The notes under the pieces: generated by a model | Database searches by the model: none | Told to the model about the DNA's origin: nothing | What the model saw: only the letters and a program-made list of their open reading frames with translations | Part shown: positions 1-7,749 of the stretch, in pieces | How the letters are laid out: each line of letters opens with the position of its first letter | Position numbering within the stretch: position 1 is the stretch's first letter | Program-made: the position numbers and the translations under genes | NCBI GenBank assembly: GCA_900553295.1 | Contig: USCR01000019.1 | Location: forward strand, 1-24,409 | Direction: 5' to 3' | Source of the DNA: an uncultured Eubacteriales bacterium | GTDB lineage: Bacteria > Bacillota > Clostridia > Christensenellales > Aristaeellaceae | Length of the DNA stretch: 24,409 bases

Positions 1-107
1 AATGCGGCGGCCAAGACCACGGAAAAAACCATCAGTCCCGCCAATGTAAGGCTGATAATCCGGGTAAACAGCTTGCGTCGATCCCGCGCGTTTTTTTTCT
101 GGGTCAA
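1..107 (-). CDS. N-terminus of a small membrane protein (partial)
   Basis: The reading frame is open from a TTG at 107 to the window edge (35 codons). A very strong ribosome site, AAGAAGGAGG, ends at 116, eight bases before the TTG. The visible protein starts with a Lys/Arg-rich stretch (TQKKNARDRRKLFTR) followed by a hydrophobic segment (IISLTLAGLMVFSVVLAAA), so it is probably a single-pass membrane or exported protein with its positive end in the cytoplasm. It lies 37 bases after the CNNM gene on the same strand and is probably co-transcribed with it. The family cannot be recognised from 35 residues. The call of a real gene rests on the ribosome site and the signal-anchor pattern. Confidence 0.6.
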   Translation of the reverse strand, partial: MTQKKNARDRRKLFTRIISLTLAGLMVFSVVLAAA

Positions 108-144
108 AGTCGTTGCCTCCTTCTTTGGGCAGGGAATACGTCTA

Positions 145-1410
145 TCACACGGTGGTAGCGGAGGACTCGGCAGCCTGCTCCTGCTTCCAGATGCGCAGCT
201 GCGTTACCCGGCGCTTATCCATGGCCGTTACCTGGCAGTGCAGGCAATCCGCGTCAAAGGTTTCACCGGTTTTGGGGATATAGCCCAGCACCTCCGTGGC
301 CCAGCCGCCGGCGGTGTCAGCCTCATAGGTGTCCTCTACGCCCAAGCGCTCCAGCAGCTCTGCCAGGTGCATGCCGCCATCTACCAGCCAGGAACCATCC
401 TCCAGCAGGCGAAGCTCCTCTTCCACGTCGTCATGCTCGTCGTAGATGTCGCCCACCAGCTCCTCCAGCACGTCCTCCAGGGTGACTAGACCCTCGGTGC
501 CGCCAAACTCATCCAGCAGGATCACCATATGGGTTTTGCTGCCCTGAAACAGCTTCAGCAGCTTGGAGATTTTCAACGTGGAAGGGGCGTATACCGGCGG
601 CTTCATAATGGCGCGGATGTCCTGCACCCCTTCATGTTGACGAATGTAGAAGTCCTTTTCATGCAGGATGCCCACCACGTGATCCATATCCTCATGAAAA
701 ACAGGCAAACGGGAATAGCCGCTTTCGCGGAATACCCTGGCGGCCTCCTCCATGCTGGCGCTGTCCTCCAGGGCGGTGATGTCCACCCGGGGGGTTAGGA
801 TATCATAGGCATCCATATCGTTGAACTCGATGGCGGAGCGGATCAGCTCGCCCTCGTGGGCGTCCATGTCCCCTTCGCTTTGAGCTTCGTCCACCATGGT
901 CATGAGTTCCGACTCAATGTGCGTTTCCACGCTGTGGGGCTTAAACACCCGGGAAAGCAGCTGGCGCCACAATACGAACAGAGCATTCAGCGGCTTGAAC
1001 ACCGTAACCAGTCCGCGCAGGGGCGGCGCGGAAGCCAGCGCCATGGCCTCGGGGGATTCCTTAGCCAGGCACTTGGGTGAAACTTCACCAAAAATGAGCA
1101 CCACCAATGTCAGCACGATCGTGGAAACTGTGGGGCCATAGCTGCCCAGCAGTTCCGTGAAAATCACAGTACCAATGGAGGCCGCGGAAATGTTGACAAT
1201 GTTATTGCCAATCAGGAGGGTGGTAAGCAGACGGTCATAGTCATCGGAAAGATACAGGGCCAGCTTGGCCCGGACATTTCCATCCGCCGCCATGGATTTT
1301 AGGCGCAGGCGGTTGAAAGAAGAATAGGCAGTTTCAGAAGCGGAGAAAAAAGCGGACAGCGCGATGCATACAACCAACGCGCCAAACATGAGCCAAAGTT
1401 GCGGCGTCAT
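145..1410 (-). CDS. CNNM/CorC-HlyC family transporter (hemolysin-like)
   Basis: This 421-residue protein has the full architecture of the CNNM/CorC (often called hemolysin C or TlyC) family. An N-terminal DUF21 domain covers roughly residues 1-190 and has several membrane segments and the typical SAFFSASETAYSS and LLIGNNIVNI motifs. A tandem CBS pair follows at about 205-325 (ILTPRVDITALE, VGILHEKDF, LDEFGGTEGLVTLEDVLEELVG). A C-terminal CorC_HlyC domain spans about 340-410. Family members export Mg2+ or Co2+, or affect resistance to them, and the CBS pair binds ATP-Mg. The start is an ATG with only a weak AAAGGA site about 13 bases upstream. It is transcribed divergently from the DUF1343 gene and is preceded by a leader of about 165 bases. 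Substrate specificity is inferred from the family only. Confidence 0.93.
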   Translation of the reverse strand: MTPQLWLMFGALVVCIALSAFFSASETAYSSFNRLRLKSMAADGNVRAKLALYLSDDYDRLLTTLLIGNNIVNISAASIGTVIFTELLGSYGPTVSTIVLTLVVLIFGEVSPKCLAKESPEAMALASAPPLRGLVTVFKPLNALFVLWRQLLSRVFKPHSVETHIESELMTMVDEAQSEGDMDAHEGELIRSAIEFNDMDAYDILTPRVDITALEDSASMEEAARVFRESGYSRLPVFHEDMDHVVGILHEKDFYIRQHEGVQDIRAIMKPPVYAPSTLKISKLLKLFQGSKTHMVILLDEFGGTEGLVTLEDVLEELVGDIYDEHDDVEEELRLLEDGSWLVDGGMHLAELLERLGVEDTYEADTAGGWATEVLGYIPKTGETFDADCLHCQVTAMDKRRVTQLRIWKQEQAAESSATTV

Positions 1411-1578
1411 TCTTGATCAGACATTCCTTTCTGTATTACAACAAATCGTTTGCTGGATTTCTCTTGCGTCCGTTTCAGGGCAGCCTTGGTTCCAGCAGCG
1501 GATGGGAAAGGAACGCGCCGGATGGAACGCCAGTACTGGGAGGCTCCACTCTTTCTTCACCTCTTTTACAAAGAATCC
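1411..1578 (-). ncRNA. Long, apparently structured 5' leader of the CNNM gene (possible riboswitch or small RNA)
   Basis: A good minus-strand promoter predicts a transcript start near 1577, leaving about 165 untranslated bases before the CNNM ATG. Read on the minus strand, the leader's first bases (GGATTCTTT, 1578-1570) can pair with GAGAAATCC (1463-1455). Inside, GCGTTCC-type and GGAACC-type segments can form a long stem flanked by AGCCT/AGGCT complementarity and the perfect palindrome CCAGTACTGG. This suggests a folded RNA of about 125 nt. I could not match it to the M-box (Mg2+), yybP-ykoY (Mn2+), cobalamin, T-box or SRP RNA consensus. A 6S-like RNA is another possibility. No clear intrinsic terminator lies before the ATG. 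Confidence 0.35.
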
Positions 1579-1583
1579 GTTTC

Positions 1584-1612
1584 ACTATACCACATACGCA
1601 GGAAAAATGCAA
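1584..1612 (-). promoter_or_regulatory. Sigma-A-type promoter for the CNNM gene
   Basis: On the minus strand, TTGCAT (1612-1607) and TATAGT (1589-1584) are separated by 17 bases. Each has one mismatch to consensus. The predicted start is near 1577. It lies back-to-back with the plus-strand promoter at 1661-1689. Confidence 0.6.
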
Positions 1613-1660
1613 ATGTCATTAACTCGTTTTCAAATATAATGCATATTTGCGAACAAATTC

Positions 1661-1689
1661 TTGACATTTTTCTGTAAGGCAGTACAATA
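1661..1689 (+). promoter_or_regulatory. Sigma-A-type promoter for the DUF1343 gene
   Basis: TTGACA (1661-1666), a 17-base spacer and TACAAT (1684-1689) form a near-perfect housekeeping promoter in an AT-rich stretch. The predicted start is near 1696, giving a leader of about 53 bases before the ATG at 1749. Confidence 0.8.
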
Positions 1690-1748
1690 AGAATCATGAA
1701 GGAAAATCGTCCCCTACAATCCGAATAACCGGACGGAGGAAAGCAAAA

Positions 1749-2933
1749 ATGCAACAGGTGTGGAATGGCATCGATCAACCAGAGCAGATGGACCGGGAAC
1801 TGAAGGGACAGCGCCTTGGCGTTGTGAGCGGCGGAGGAGCGGTGGACAAAAACCTGTGCCCGGCGGTGGATGTGCTTTGCCGGCGGTATCAGGTAACAGC
1901 GCTTTTCAATACCATTTATGGCATCCGGGGAGAATTTATGTACGGGGAGCGGGTGCCGTCCTATGTGGACAGGGTGACCGGCATGGAGGTGGAGAGCATC
2001 TTTAACCGGGAACGCATCGCGCCCACGCCGGAAATGCTGTCGCGGGTGGATACGGTTGTGTTTGACATCCGTGAGGCGGGAACGCGCTTTTTTGAATACC
2101 TGCATTGCTGTGCCGCTATCATGAAGGCCTGCGCAGCGGCGGGGAAACGCATGGTGGTGCTGGACCGGGTGGCGCCCATTGGCGGTGTAGCGGTGGAGGG
2201 CACGGTATGCCCGCCTACCATGCACACCATCGTTGGGGATTACGGGTTGGCTTCCCGCACGGCCATGACCATGGGGGAGTTTGCCCGGTATGTAAACGGA
2301 GAATACGGGGTGGGCTGCGATCTCACGGTAATTCCCGTGCAGGGGTGGCGGCGGGAGATGTATTTTGACCAGACGGATCTGCCATGGTTGCTGCCTTCGC
2401 CCAGCCTGAATGGTACCACGGCAAACCTGCTTTATGCGGGCATGTGCATCTTTGAGGGCGTCCGCACGGTCAGCGAGGGCCGGGGCACCAGCAAACCCTT
2501 TGAACTGATTGGCGCGCCGTGGATGGACGGCCGGGAGCTGGCTGCGCGGATGACGGCCCGGGGGCTGCCGGGGGTCGACTTTGCGCCGGTGTATTTCAAG
2601 CCGGCCAGCTCCAAGCATGCGGGCCAGGTTTGTCAGGGGGTGCAGGTGCTGGTACGGGACCGTCAGGCTTATGCATCCTTCCGTACGGCCATCCTCCTGC
2701 TGGATACCATCCGCGAAATGTACCCCGAGCAGATTGCCTGGGAGGACAACTCCGCGGGGCATGATGTGCTTCAGCCGCCGTTGCAGCCCCTCTTTACCCG
2801 CTACCTGGATAAGCTGCTGGCGGACGCGGACTACACCAGCGGTGTGGTGGACGGGGAAGGCTTGATTGCCAAACACGCGGCGGCCCGAGAGAACTATACA
2901 CGGCGCAAGGCAAAATATCATCTCTATGACTGA
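1749..2933 (+). CDS. DUF1343 / NamZ-like (GH171) protein, divergent
   Basis: The 394-residue product matches the DUF1343 family. Recognisable stretches include RLGVVSGGGAVD near the N-terminus, GIRGEFMYGERVPSYVDRVTG (about 58-78), PTPEMLSRVDTVVFDIREAGTRFFEYL (about 92-118) and VVLDRVAPIGGVAVEGTV (about 135-152). Characterised members (NamZ, GH171) are exo-beta-N-acetylmuramidases that remove MurNAc from peptidoglycan fragments. Two features argue for care. The usual PEHGxRG motif reads TIYGIRG here, losing the conserved Glu-His. There is also no signal peptide, so the protein is predicted to be cytoplasmic. GGAGGA lies eight bases before the ATG. It stands alone between a strong promoter and a terminator. 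The family call is firm; the enzymatic activity is inferred and uncertain. Confidence 0.85.
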   Translation: MQQVWNGIDQPEQMDRELKGQRLGVVSGGGAVDKNLCPAVDVLCRRYQVTALFNTIYGIRGEFMYGERVPSYVDRVTGMEVESIFNRERIAPTPEMLSRVDTVVFDIREAGTRFFEYLHCCAAIMKACAAAGKRMVVLDRVAPIGGVAVEGTVCPPTMHTIVGDYGLASRTAMTMGEFARYVNGEYGVGCDLTVIPVQGWRREMYFDQTDLPWLLPSPSLNGTTANLLYAGMCIFEGVRTVSEGRGTSKPFELIGAPWMDGRELAARMTARGLPGVDFAPVYFKPASSKHAGQVCQGVQVLVRDRQAYASFRTAILLLDTIREMYPEQIAWEDNSAGHDVLQPPLQPLFTRYLDKLLADADYTSGVVDGEGLIAKHAAARENYTRRKAKYHLYD

Positions 2934-2969
2934 ATGCATGGCTTCCTTCCATGGAAATTTCTGACGTAT

Positions 2970-3004
2970 CCCCTGGGGGGCGGATTGCTTCCCCGGGGTT
3001 TTTT
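2970..3004 (+). terminator. Rho-independent terminator after the DUF1343 gene
   Basis: CCCTGGGG pairs with CCCCGGGG (one T-G pair) around a short loop and is followed by six T residues. It lies about 40 bases after the DUF1343 stop. Confidence 0.8.
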
Positions 3005-3013
3005 CGTTATAAT
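2985..3013 (+). promoter_or_regulatory. Promoter nested inside the terminator, for DUF951-signal peptidase
   Basis: TTGCTT (2985-2990) lies in the terminator loop. After 17 bases comes a perfect TATAAT (3008-3013) immediately past the T-run. The terminator's descending arm and T-run form the spacer. The predicted start is near 3020, with a short leader before the DUF951 ATG at 3051. Confidence 0.6.
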
Positions 3014-3050
3014 AGCGGTATCTTAATACAAAAGGAGCAAGGCATGCCTT

Positions 3051-3260
3051 ATGGAAGAAATTCGCTTGGGCGATGTGGTGCAGACCAAGAAGAATCATCC
3101 CTGCGGGTCCAATACCTGGACTGTGATACGCACAGGCGCGGACATCAAGATCCGTTGCAATGGATGCGGCCATATTGTCATGATGGAGCGCGAAGTGTTT
3201 CTGAAGCGGCGGAAGAAAGTGCTCCAGCAGGGACCGGACCCGGCTGCCGGGCGGGAATAA
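3051..3260 (+). CDS. DUF951 family protein
   Basis: This small protein of 69 residues has the whole DUF951 pattern: a LGDVVQTKKNHPCGSNTW start, a RTGADIKIRCNGCGH centre and an MMEREVF end. It combines a KKNHPCG motif with a CxxCG knuckle and probably forms a small SH3-like fold. Its function is unknown, although it is widespread in Firmicutes. AAAGGAG lies 13 bases before the chosen ATG, which is slightly long. A nearer ATG at 3044 is in another frame and gives no family match. It is followed after 31 bases by the signal peptidase gene, and the two probably share the promoter at 2985-3013. Confidence 0.85.
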   Translation: MEEIRLGDVVQTKKNHPCGSNTWTVIRTGADIKIRCNGCGHIVMMEREVFLKRRKKVLQQGPDPAAGRE

Positions 3261-3291
3261 CGGAGTCCCGGCTGCGAAAGGGAGGCATGGC

Positions 3292-3840
3292 ATGGAGGTA
3301 TGGCAGTTTGCGGCGGTGCTGCTGGCGGCGCTGGCACTGCGCCGGTGGTGCTTTGAATTGATCCGCGTGCAGGGCAACAGCATGAATGCCACCCTGCGAA
3401 GCGGTGACATTCTGTGGGTGACGCGTTTTGATTACCGGAACAGGCTGCCCCAGCGGCAGGATGTGGTCATCTGCTATTATCCCGGCAGGTATCTGCAACG
3501 GTGCAGGTGGATACGCCAGCGCTTTGTCAAGCGCGTGGTGGGCTTGCCCGGGGAGACCGTGTCCATCTGCGACGGTGTGGTCCATATTGATGGCCGGCCC
3601 CTTCAGGAACCCTACCTGGACTCACGGCGAAACCGCCGCCTGTATCAGATGGAGCCGGTAACCCTGGGGGAGCGGGAGGTATTCGTCCTGGGGGATAACC
3701 GGGACAGCTCCAATGACAGCCGGCGTGTAGGGCCGATTCCGCTGGATATGCTGCGGGGAAAGGTGCGCCGGGTGCTGCTGCATTTGGGCTGGATGGAACG
3801 CAAGCCCAGGCGGAGACGCCTGCGGCATGGCAAACGGTGA
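3292..3840 (+). CDS. lepB: Type I signal peptidase
   Basis: The 182-residue protein has an N-terminal membrane anchor (about residues 4-20) and all signal peptidase I boxes: GNSMNATL with the nucleophile Ser30, RFVKRVVGLPGE with the general base Lys80, and GDNRDSSNDSR at 134-144. It cleaves signal peptides from exported proteins at the outer face of the membrane. Its length is typical of Gram-positive SipS-type enzymes. The C-terminus is unusually basic (RKPRRRRLRHGKR). GGAGG lies six bases before the ATG. It follows DUF951 in the same transcript and converges with the VanY-like gene 15 bases downstream, with no room for a terminator. The secreted proteins encoded nearby would be substrates. 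Confidence 0.95.
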   Translation: MEVWQFAAVLLAALALRRWCFELIRVQGNSMNATLRSGDILWVTRFDYRNRLPQRQDVVICYYPGRYLQRCRWIRQRFVKRVVGLPGETVSICDGVVHIDGRPLQEPYLDSRRNRRLYQMEPVTLGEREVFVLGDNRDSSNDSRRVGPIPLDMLRGKVRRVLLHLGWMERKPRRRRLRHGKR

Positions 3841-3855
3841 GGCGAAATGCCGGCT

Positions 3856-4899
3856 TTATGCGGGCCACAGATAGGCAGCCACGCCCCAGCCCAGATTATC
3901 CAGGCTTACGTCTTCCAGCTGCGCCTCCATGGGCGCTTGCACGGTCAGCCCATCATCCACCGGCTGACACAGTACGGAACAGACCGGGGCGCCTGTTTCA
4001 TCCCACAGGGTTAAGGCGCTGTGCGTGTGCAGCAGGTCCAGATATGCTTCCAGGGAGAGGGACAGGGCGTGCATCATGGCCGCGTGGGCTTTGCCCACGT
4101 AGCGGAAATGGTACGCGCCACAGGATGGGTCCGGACTGGGATCGTTCTCCGGGTAACGGTGAATGAGCCCGAAGCGCCAGCTGTTCTCCAGGAGCCACTG
4201 ACCTTCTGCCGAAGCGCTGAGGGGTTTGCTGCGGGGAAGCTGATTCCAGCCATCGCAGATACGGATGTCCACGGCCCAGCCTGTTTGATGCTCCGAGGCA
4301 TTGGCGGGGGAGATTTCCTGCAAGGTTTGCGCCAGAGCATCCTCCAGCGGCAGGGCGTTGGCCAGCTGACAGAACCGCTCGATTTGCAGCTGCTTCTGCT
4401 GTGTGGGGGAGACGCTGCCCCGGAAAACGGTGAAGAGATGAATGTGATTTTGCCTGGCAGCGGCAAACAGCCCGTCCAGGGCCGAAAGCGTGTCCGCGCC
4501 AAGCACGGCTTGCAAATCCCTGCAAGTAATGGTACCGTGGGAATAGGAAAGAATGTTGAAGGTGTTGGGCGCGGCAGCCTCCTGGGGCAAGGGGTGCAGC
4601 CGGTCAATGAGCATCAGCCGCCCGGAGGAAAGCCGCTGGGTTGTGTAGGTTACGCTGCTTGTGGCGGCATCCTGGGGCAACCCGGGGGTGACACAGCCAG
4701 GCAAGGCAAAGGCGGAGCTGACCGCGGCCACAGGCTGGGAGACGGCCTGGTAAAAGCTATCGGTTTGCGGCTTTGGGCTTACAAAAAGGCAAATGCCGGA
4801 CAGCAGCCCCAAAGACAGAAAAAATACAAGAAGCGCCCGGACCAGGGAACGTCTGCCACGGCCAGCCGTGGCCGGCGGACGACGGGGATTCCAATACAT
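3856..4899 (-). CDS. VanY/M15B-like D,D-carboxypeptidase homologue, membrane-anchored, atypical active site
   Basis: The gene encodes 347 residues from the ATG at 4899, chosen because GGGAGG lies six bases upstream; a TTG at 4956 would add 19 residues but has no ribosome site. After a basic start (RRPPATAGRGRR) there is one membrane segment (about 20-40), then an extracytoplasmic domain. The M15B fold is marked by VFRGSVSPTQQKQ (about 158-170), SEHQTGWAVDI (202-212, zinc ligands H204 and D211), LLENSWRFGLIHRYP (236-250) and YHFRYVGKAHA (263-273, third ligand H264). VanY and LdcB enzymes normally read ExWH, with Glu as the catalytic base. Here the segment reads GAYH, so position 261 is Gly. 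Active family members trim the terminal D-Ala of peptidoglycan stems. This one keeps the zinc site but may be inactive or altered. About 80 further residues follow the domain and are unassigned. Confidence 0.82.
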   Translation of the reverse strand: MYWNPRRPPATAGRGRRSLVRALLVFFLSLGLLSGICLFVSPKPQTDSFYQAVSQPVAAVSSAFALPGCVTPGLPQDAATSSVTYTTQRLSSGRLMLIDRLHPLPQEAAAPNTFNILSYSHGTITCRDLQAVLGADTLSALDGLFAAARQNHIHLFTVFRGSVSPTQQKQLQIERFCQLANALPLEDALAQTLQEISPANASEHQTGWAVDIRICDGWNQLPRSKPLSASAEGQWLLENSWRFGLIHRYPENDPSPDPSCGAYHFRYVGKAHAAMMHALSLSLEAYLDLLHTHSALTLWDETGAPVCSVLCQPVDDGLTVQAPMEAQLEDVSLDNLGWGVAAYLWPA

Positions 4900-5153
4900 G
4901 CCGTGCCTCCCGAATGCAAAGATGCGTTTGCTGTCAGTATGCCGCCGGAAAGGCAAATTTATCCATACAAATGCGGGGGAAAATGGGAGAAATCAGCCAT
5001 GGACGAAAGGATGGCACATGGACGATTGCGGGCGGAAAAAAGGAATCTACAACATAAATGGCGAATTCTTTCCTGTATTTTTGGAATTCATGAAATCTCC
5101 GACGTAGGATGGCATGCGCTCGGATACGAAAAGGAAGGATGGTCGATCTCCAC

Positions 5154-6677
5154 ATGAAGAAAAAAATCATCTTCGCGCTCCTCGTGGTGCTGGGGTTGTT
5201 CCTCTGCGCTTCTGCCAGCGCGCAGACCTTTACCTTTGACGCGATTCATGCTACCTGCGAGGTTAGCGATGACTATATCCTTCTGACCCCGGAGAATCTG
5301 GCGGAGCATCCCGAATGGGTGGCCAACCAAGGCACCACCGTGGAGGAGCTGCTTGCCCAGTGGGCAGAGGAGGGCGTTTTGCTGGAGGCCTGGGACACCA
5401 AGGGCGATGCACGCCTGCGGATCTCGGCAATCCAGGATGAACAGGCAAAGATGTACTTTGACCTGGACCAACAGCCCACCCAGATGCGTACCAACTTCCG
5501 TACCGGCCATGATAAGGGAACGCTGTATTCGGAAAACGGCATCACCTATTCCGCCGCGGACTGGAAGGACATCAGCGACGAAGCGGGACGTTTCCTGACG
5601 CTGACCTACAAGCAGAATTTCCAGGGGACCACATACCGTGGCTATGCCCGGCGGACCATCCGCAACGGCTATACCATTACCGTGGATTTCCGCGTGACGG
5701 ACCGGGAGCTGAAGTCTGCTGACCGTAACGCCCTGGTGGATGTGATGCTCACCTGGAAGTTTACGGAGATTGAGGAGTTACCCGCCGACGCGGTGGGCGC
5801 AGTGGTTTTTGAAACTGAACCTCCGGCGGAAACCAATACGGGCAGCTTTTCGGTGGAAGGCAACTGCCAGGCGGGGCTGCGGATTATTGGCGTAGTCATG
5901 CGGATGTCCTCCCCCGATCCCATCCGCGTGGAAGATACTGCCAACAAGTCAGGCGACTTTTCCCTGGACGTGGAGCTGACGGAGGAAGGCATTTACCTGA
6001 TGACCATTACCGTGCTCAACGGAGATACGGTGGTTTCCGAAAGGGTATTTGATACCACCACTTACCAGAAGAATATGATCCCTGTCAATCTGGACACGCC
6101 CTTGCCCACGGAACTGACCGGAGACAAGCTGGTGATCTCCGGTACCACGGTGAAAAACGTAACCGTGCAGTGCATGGTAGGGGACTACAGCAAACAAATC
6201 AAGACCAATAATTCCGGTGCATTCTCCTTTACCATTGATACCTCTGCCGAAGGAGAGTATAACCTGGTGCTGGCCTTTGACAAAAAGGACTATGCATCCC
6301 GGCGCATGTCCCAGACCATGACCCGCGTACTCACCGAGGCTGACCGTCAGCGCCAGTGGCGTGAGGAAGCGGTGCAACCGGCGTACTCCACCCTCACGGA
6401 CAAGCTCAGCGGTTATACCGGCCGCATCATGGGTTATACACTGTATGTGGTCAGCTATGAACAGAGCAGCGATGGACAATGGATTATTGAGATGGCCATG
6501 GATAAGAAGAGCGGTACGTACCGCAATATTGTCATCGTTATCACCACGGAGGAGCCACAGCTGATTCTGGACAGCGAGGTGCAAATGTACGGCCGCTGCA
6601 CCGGAAGCTATACCGTGGAGGATTCCACCGGCGCTTCCCACGCATACCCCAGCTTTGAACTGCTGTTCTGGGAGTGA
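5154..6677 (+). CDS. Secreted protein of unknown function with Ig-like segments
   Basis: From the ATG at 5154 the product has 507 residues. A classic signal peptide (MKKKIIFALLVVLGLFLC..) should be cleaved after ASASA at residue 23, so the protein is exported. A GAAGGA site lies 14 bases upstream. An ATG at 5139 would add five residues, but that site is then too close. The middle and C-terminal parts look beta-rich and repeat a pattern of carbohydrate- or adhesion-type Ig folds: GSFSVEGNCQAGLRIIGVV with SGDFSLDVELTEEGIYLMTITV, then LVISGTTVKNVTVQCMV with SGAFSFTIDTSAEGEYNLVLAF. The last 100 residues (GYTLYVVSYEQSSDG...) resemble an OB- or NTF2-like module but I do not recognise them. It is the first of three consecutive plus-strand genes with membrane or export features. 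The function is unknown. The preceding 254-base gap (4900-5153) shows only weak promoter-like sequence (TTGGAA/18/TAGGAT at 5081-5110). Confidence 0.75.
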   Translation: MKKKIIFALLVVLGLFLCASASAQTFTFDAIHATCEVSDDYILLTPENLAEHPEWVANQGTTVEELLAQWAEEGVLLEAWDTKGDARLRISAIQDEQAKMYFDLDQQPTQMRTNFRTGHDKGTLYSENGITYSAADWKDISDEAGRFLTLTYKQNFQGTTYRGYARRTIRNGYTITVDFRVTDRELKSADRNALVDVMLTWKFTEIEELPADAVGAVVFETEPPAETNTGSFSVEGNCQAGLRIIGVVMRMSSPDPIRVEDTANKSGDFSLDVELTEEGIYLMTITVLNGDTVVSERVFDTTTYQKNMIPVNLDTPLPTELTGDKLVISGTTVKNVTVQCMVGDYSKQIKTNNSGAFSFTIDTSAEGEYNLVLAFDKKDYASRRMSQTMTRVLTEADRQRQWREEAVQPAYSTLTDKLSGYTGRIMGYTLYVVSYEQSSDGQWIIEMAMDKKSGTYRNIVIVITTEEPQLILDSEVQMYGRCTGSYTVEDSTGASHAYPSFELLFWE

Positions 6678-6720
6678 GTGCGGGCGCTGCGCGAAGGCCA
6701 TATAGAAAGGGTGAACCCCC

Positions 6721-7749
6721 ATGAACCAAGCGCATACCTTAAAATGTCCTGCCTGCGGCGCATACCTGGTATATGAACCGGAAAAAGACAAGCTGGTGTG
6801 TCCCTTCTGCGAAGCGGAGTTTACCCAGGAACAGGCGGATGCGCAGCAAGCCACAGCACAGGCGGCTGAGCCGCCCGGACATACCCACACGTACCATTGC
6901 GCCTCCTGTGGCGCGGAACTGGTAACGGAAGAAACGACAGCGGCGACCTTCTGCTACTATTGTCATAATCCCGTAACCCTGATGGACCGCGTCACGGATG
7001 AATTTCAGCCGGATGGCATGATCCCTTTTGCCATTGACCGGGAAGGCGCGGTGAAGCGTTTCAAACAATTTCTGTCCAAGAAATGGTTTGTGCGCCGGGA
7101 ATTCTTCGCGGAAGGTTCCCTGGAAAAGCTAACGGGCGTATTTTATCCCTACTGGATGGGCGACTTGTCCGGCGACGGGGAATATCAGGGGGAAGGTACC
7201 CGGGTGTCCATTGCCAGTACGCCCAAGTATGACATTATTACCACACGGTATTATGATGTGCATCGCACGGGAGAAGTCCACTACCGGCAGATGATGCGCA
7301 AGGCGCTGGAGAAATGCGACCGCAAGCTTTCTGATGGCGTGCACCCCTACCGCTTCAGCGCCTTGCGGCCATTTTCCACAGCGCTGCTCAGCGGCTATAT
7401 GGCACATAAACGGGATGTGCCTCAGGCAACGGCTCAGGCCGATATGGAGCAGGAAGCTCAGGAACATACCAAGCAGGTGATGACCCAGGGCCTCCACTAT
7501 GATACCTTGCATGGCTCCGCCACGTTTCAAACCAGGACGGCAAATCTCCGCTATTTGCTGCTACCCACCTGGGTACTGACCTACCGGAACAAGCAGGAAG
7601 AGGCAGCCTATTATTACATGATGAACGGCCAGACGGGCAACGTATGCGGCAAGCTCCCCATTGATTGGGGGAAGCTTCTGGGCGCGGCCGTGGCGGTTGG
7701 CGCGGCGGTATGCGGTTTACTGTGCCTGGGAGGTGCTTTCCTATGGTGA
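6721..7749 (+). CDS. Double zinc-ribbon membrane-anchored protein, function unknown
   Basis: The 342-residue protein opens with two zinc ribbons: C9-x2-C12 with C27-x2-C30, and C60-x2-C63 with C78-x2-C81. A body of about 220 residues follows, rich in aromatic patterns such as GVFYPYWMGDLSG and LLLPTWVLTYRNK. A C-terminal membrane segment lies at about 321-341 (LLGAAVAVGAAVCGLLCLGG). Such proteins are often mislabelled as replication or RNA polymerase subunits because of the ribbon. The tail anchor and context point instead to a membrane-surface role. GAAAGGG lies upstream of the ATG, 43 bases after the secreted-protein stop. Its 3' end overlaps the TPM gene by seven bases, indicating translational coupling. 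The specific function is unknown. Confidence 0.8.
   Translation: MNQAHTLKCPACGAYLVYEPEKDKLVCPFCEAEFTQEQADAQQATAQAAEPPGHTHTYHCASCGAELVTEETTAATFCYYCHNPVTLMDRVTDEFQPDGMIPFAIDREGAVKRFKQFLSKKWFVRREFFAEGSLEKLTGVFYPYWMGDLSGDGEYQGEGTRVSIASTPKYDIITTRYYDVHRTGEVHYRQMMRKALEKCDRKLSDGVHPYRFSALRPFSTALLSGYMAHKRDVPQATAQADMEQEAQEHTKQVMTQGLHYDTLHGSATFQTRTANLRYLLLPTWVLTYRNKQEEAAYYYMMNGQTGNVCGKLPIDWGKLLGAAVAVGAAVCGLLCLGGAFLW

Noticed and set aside
1411..1578. M-box, cobalamin, T-box or SRP RNA in the CNNM leader
   Set aside because: I compared the remembered core motifs of each on both strands and found only short chance matches such as AGGTGA and GCCAGT.
1696..1728. A 10-codon ORF (MKENRPLQSE) at the predicted transcript start of the DUF1343 gene
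   Set aside because: It has no ribosome site and starts essentially at the +1 position. A leaderless peptide is possible but unsupported.
1566..3410. A 614-codon open frame on the minus strand
   Set aside because: It is antisense to DUF1343, DUF951 and the signal peptidase start, crosses a strong terminator and promoter, and has low-complexity His/Arg composition.
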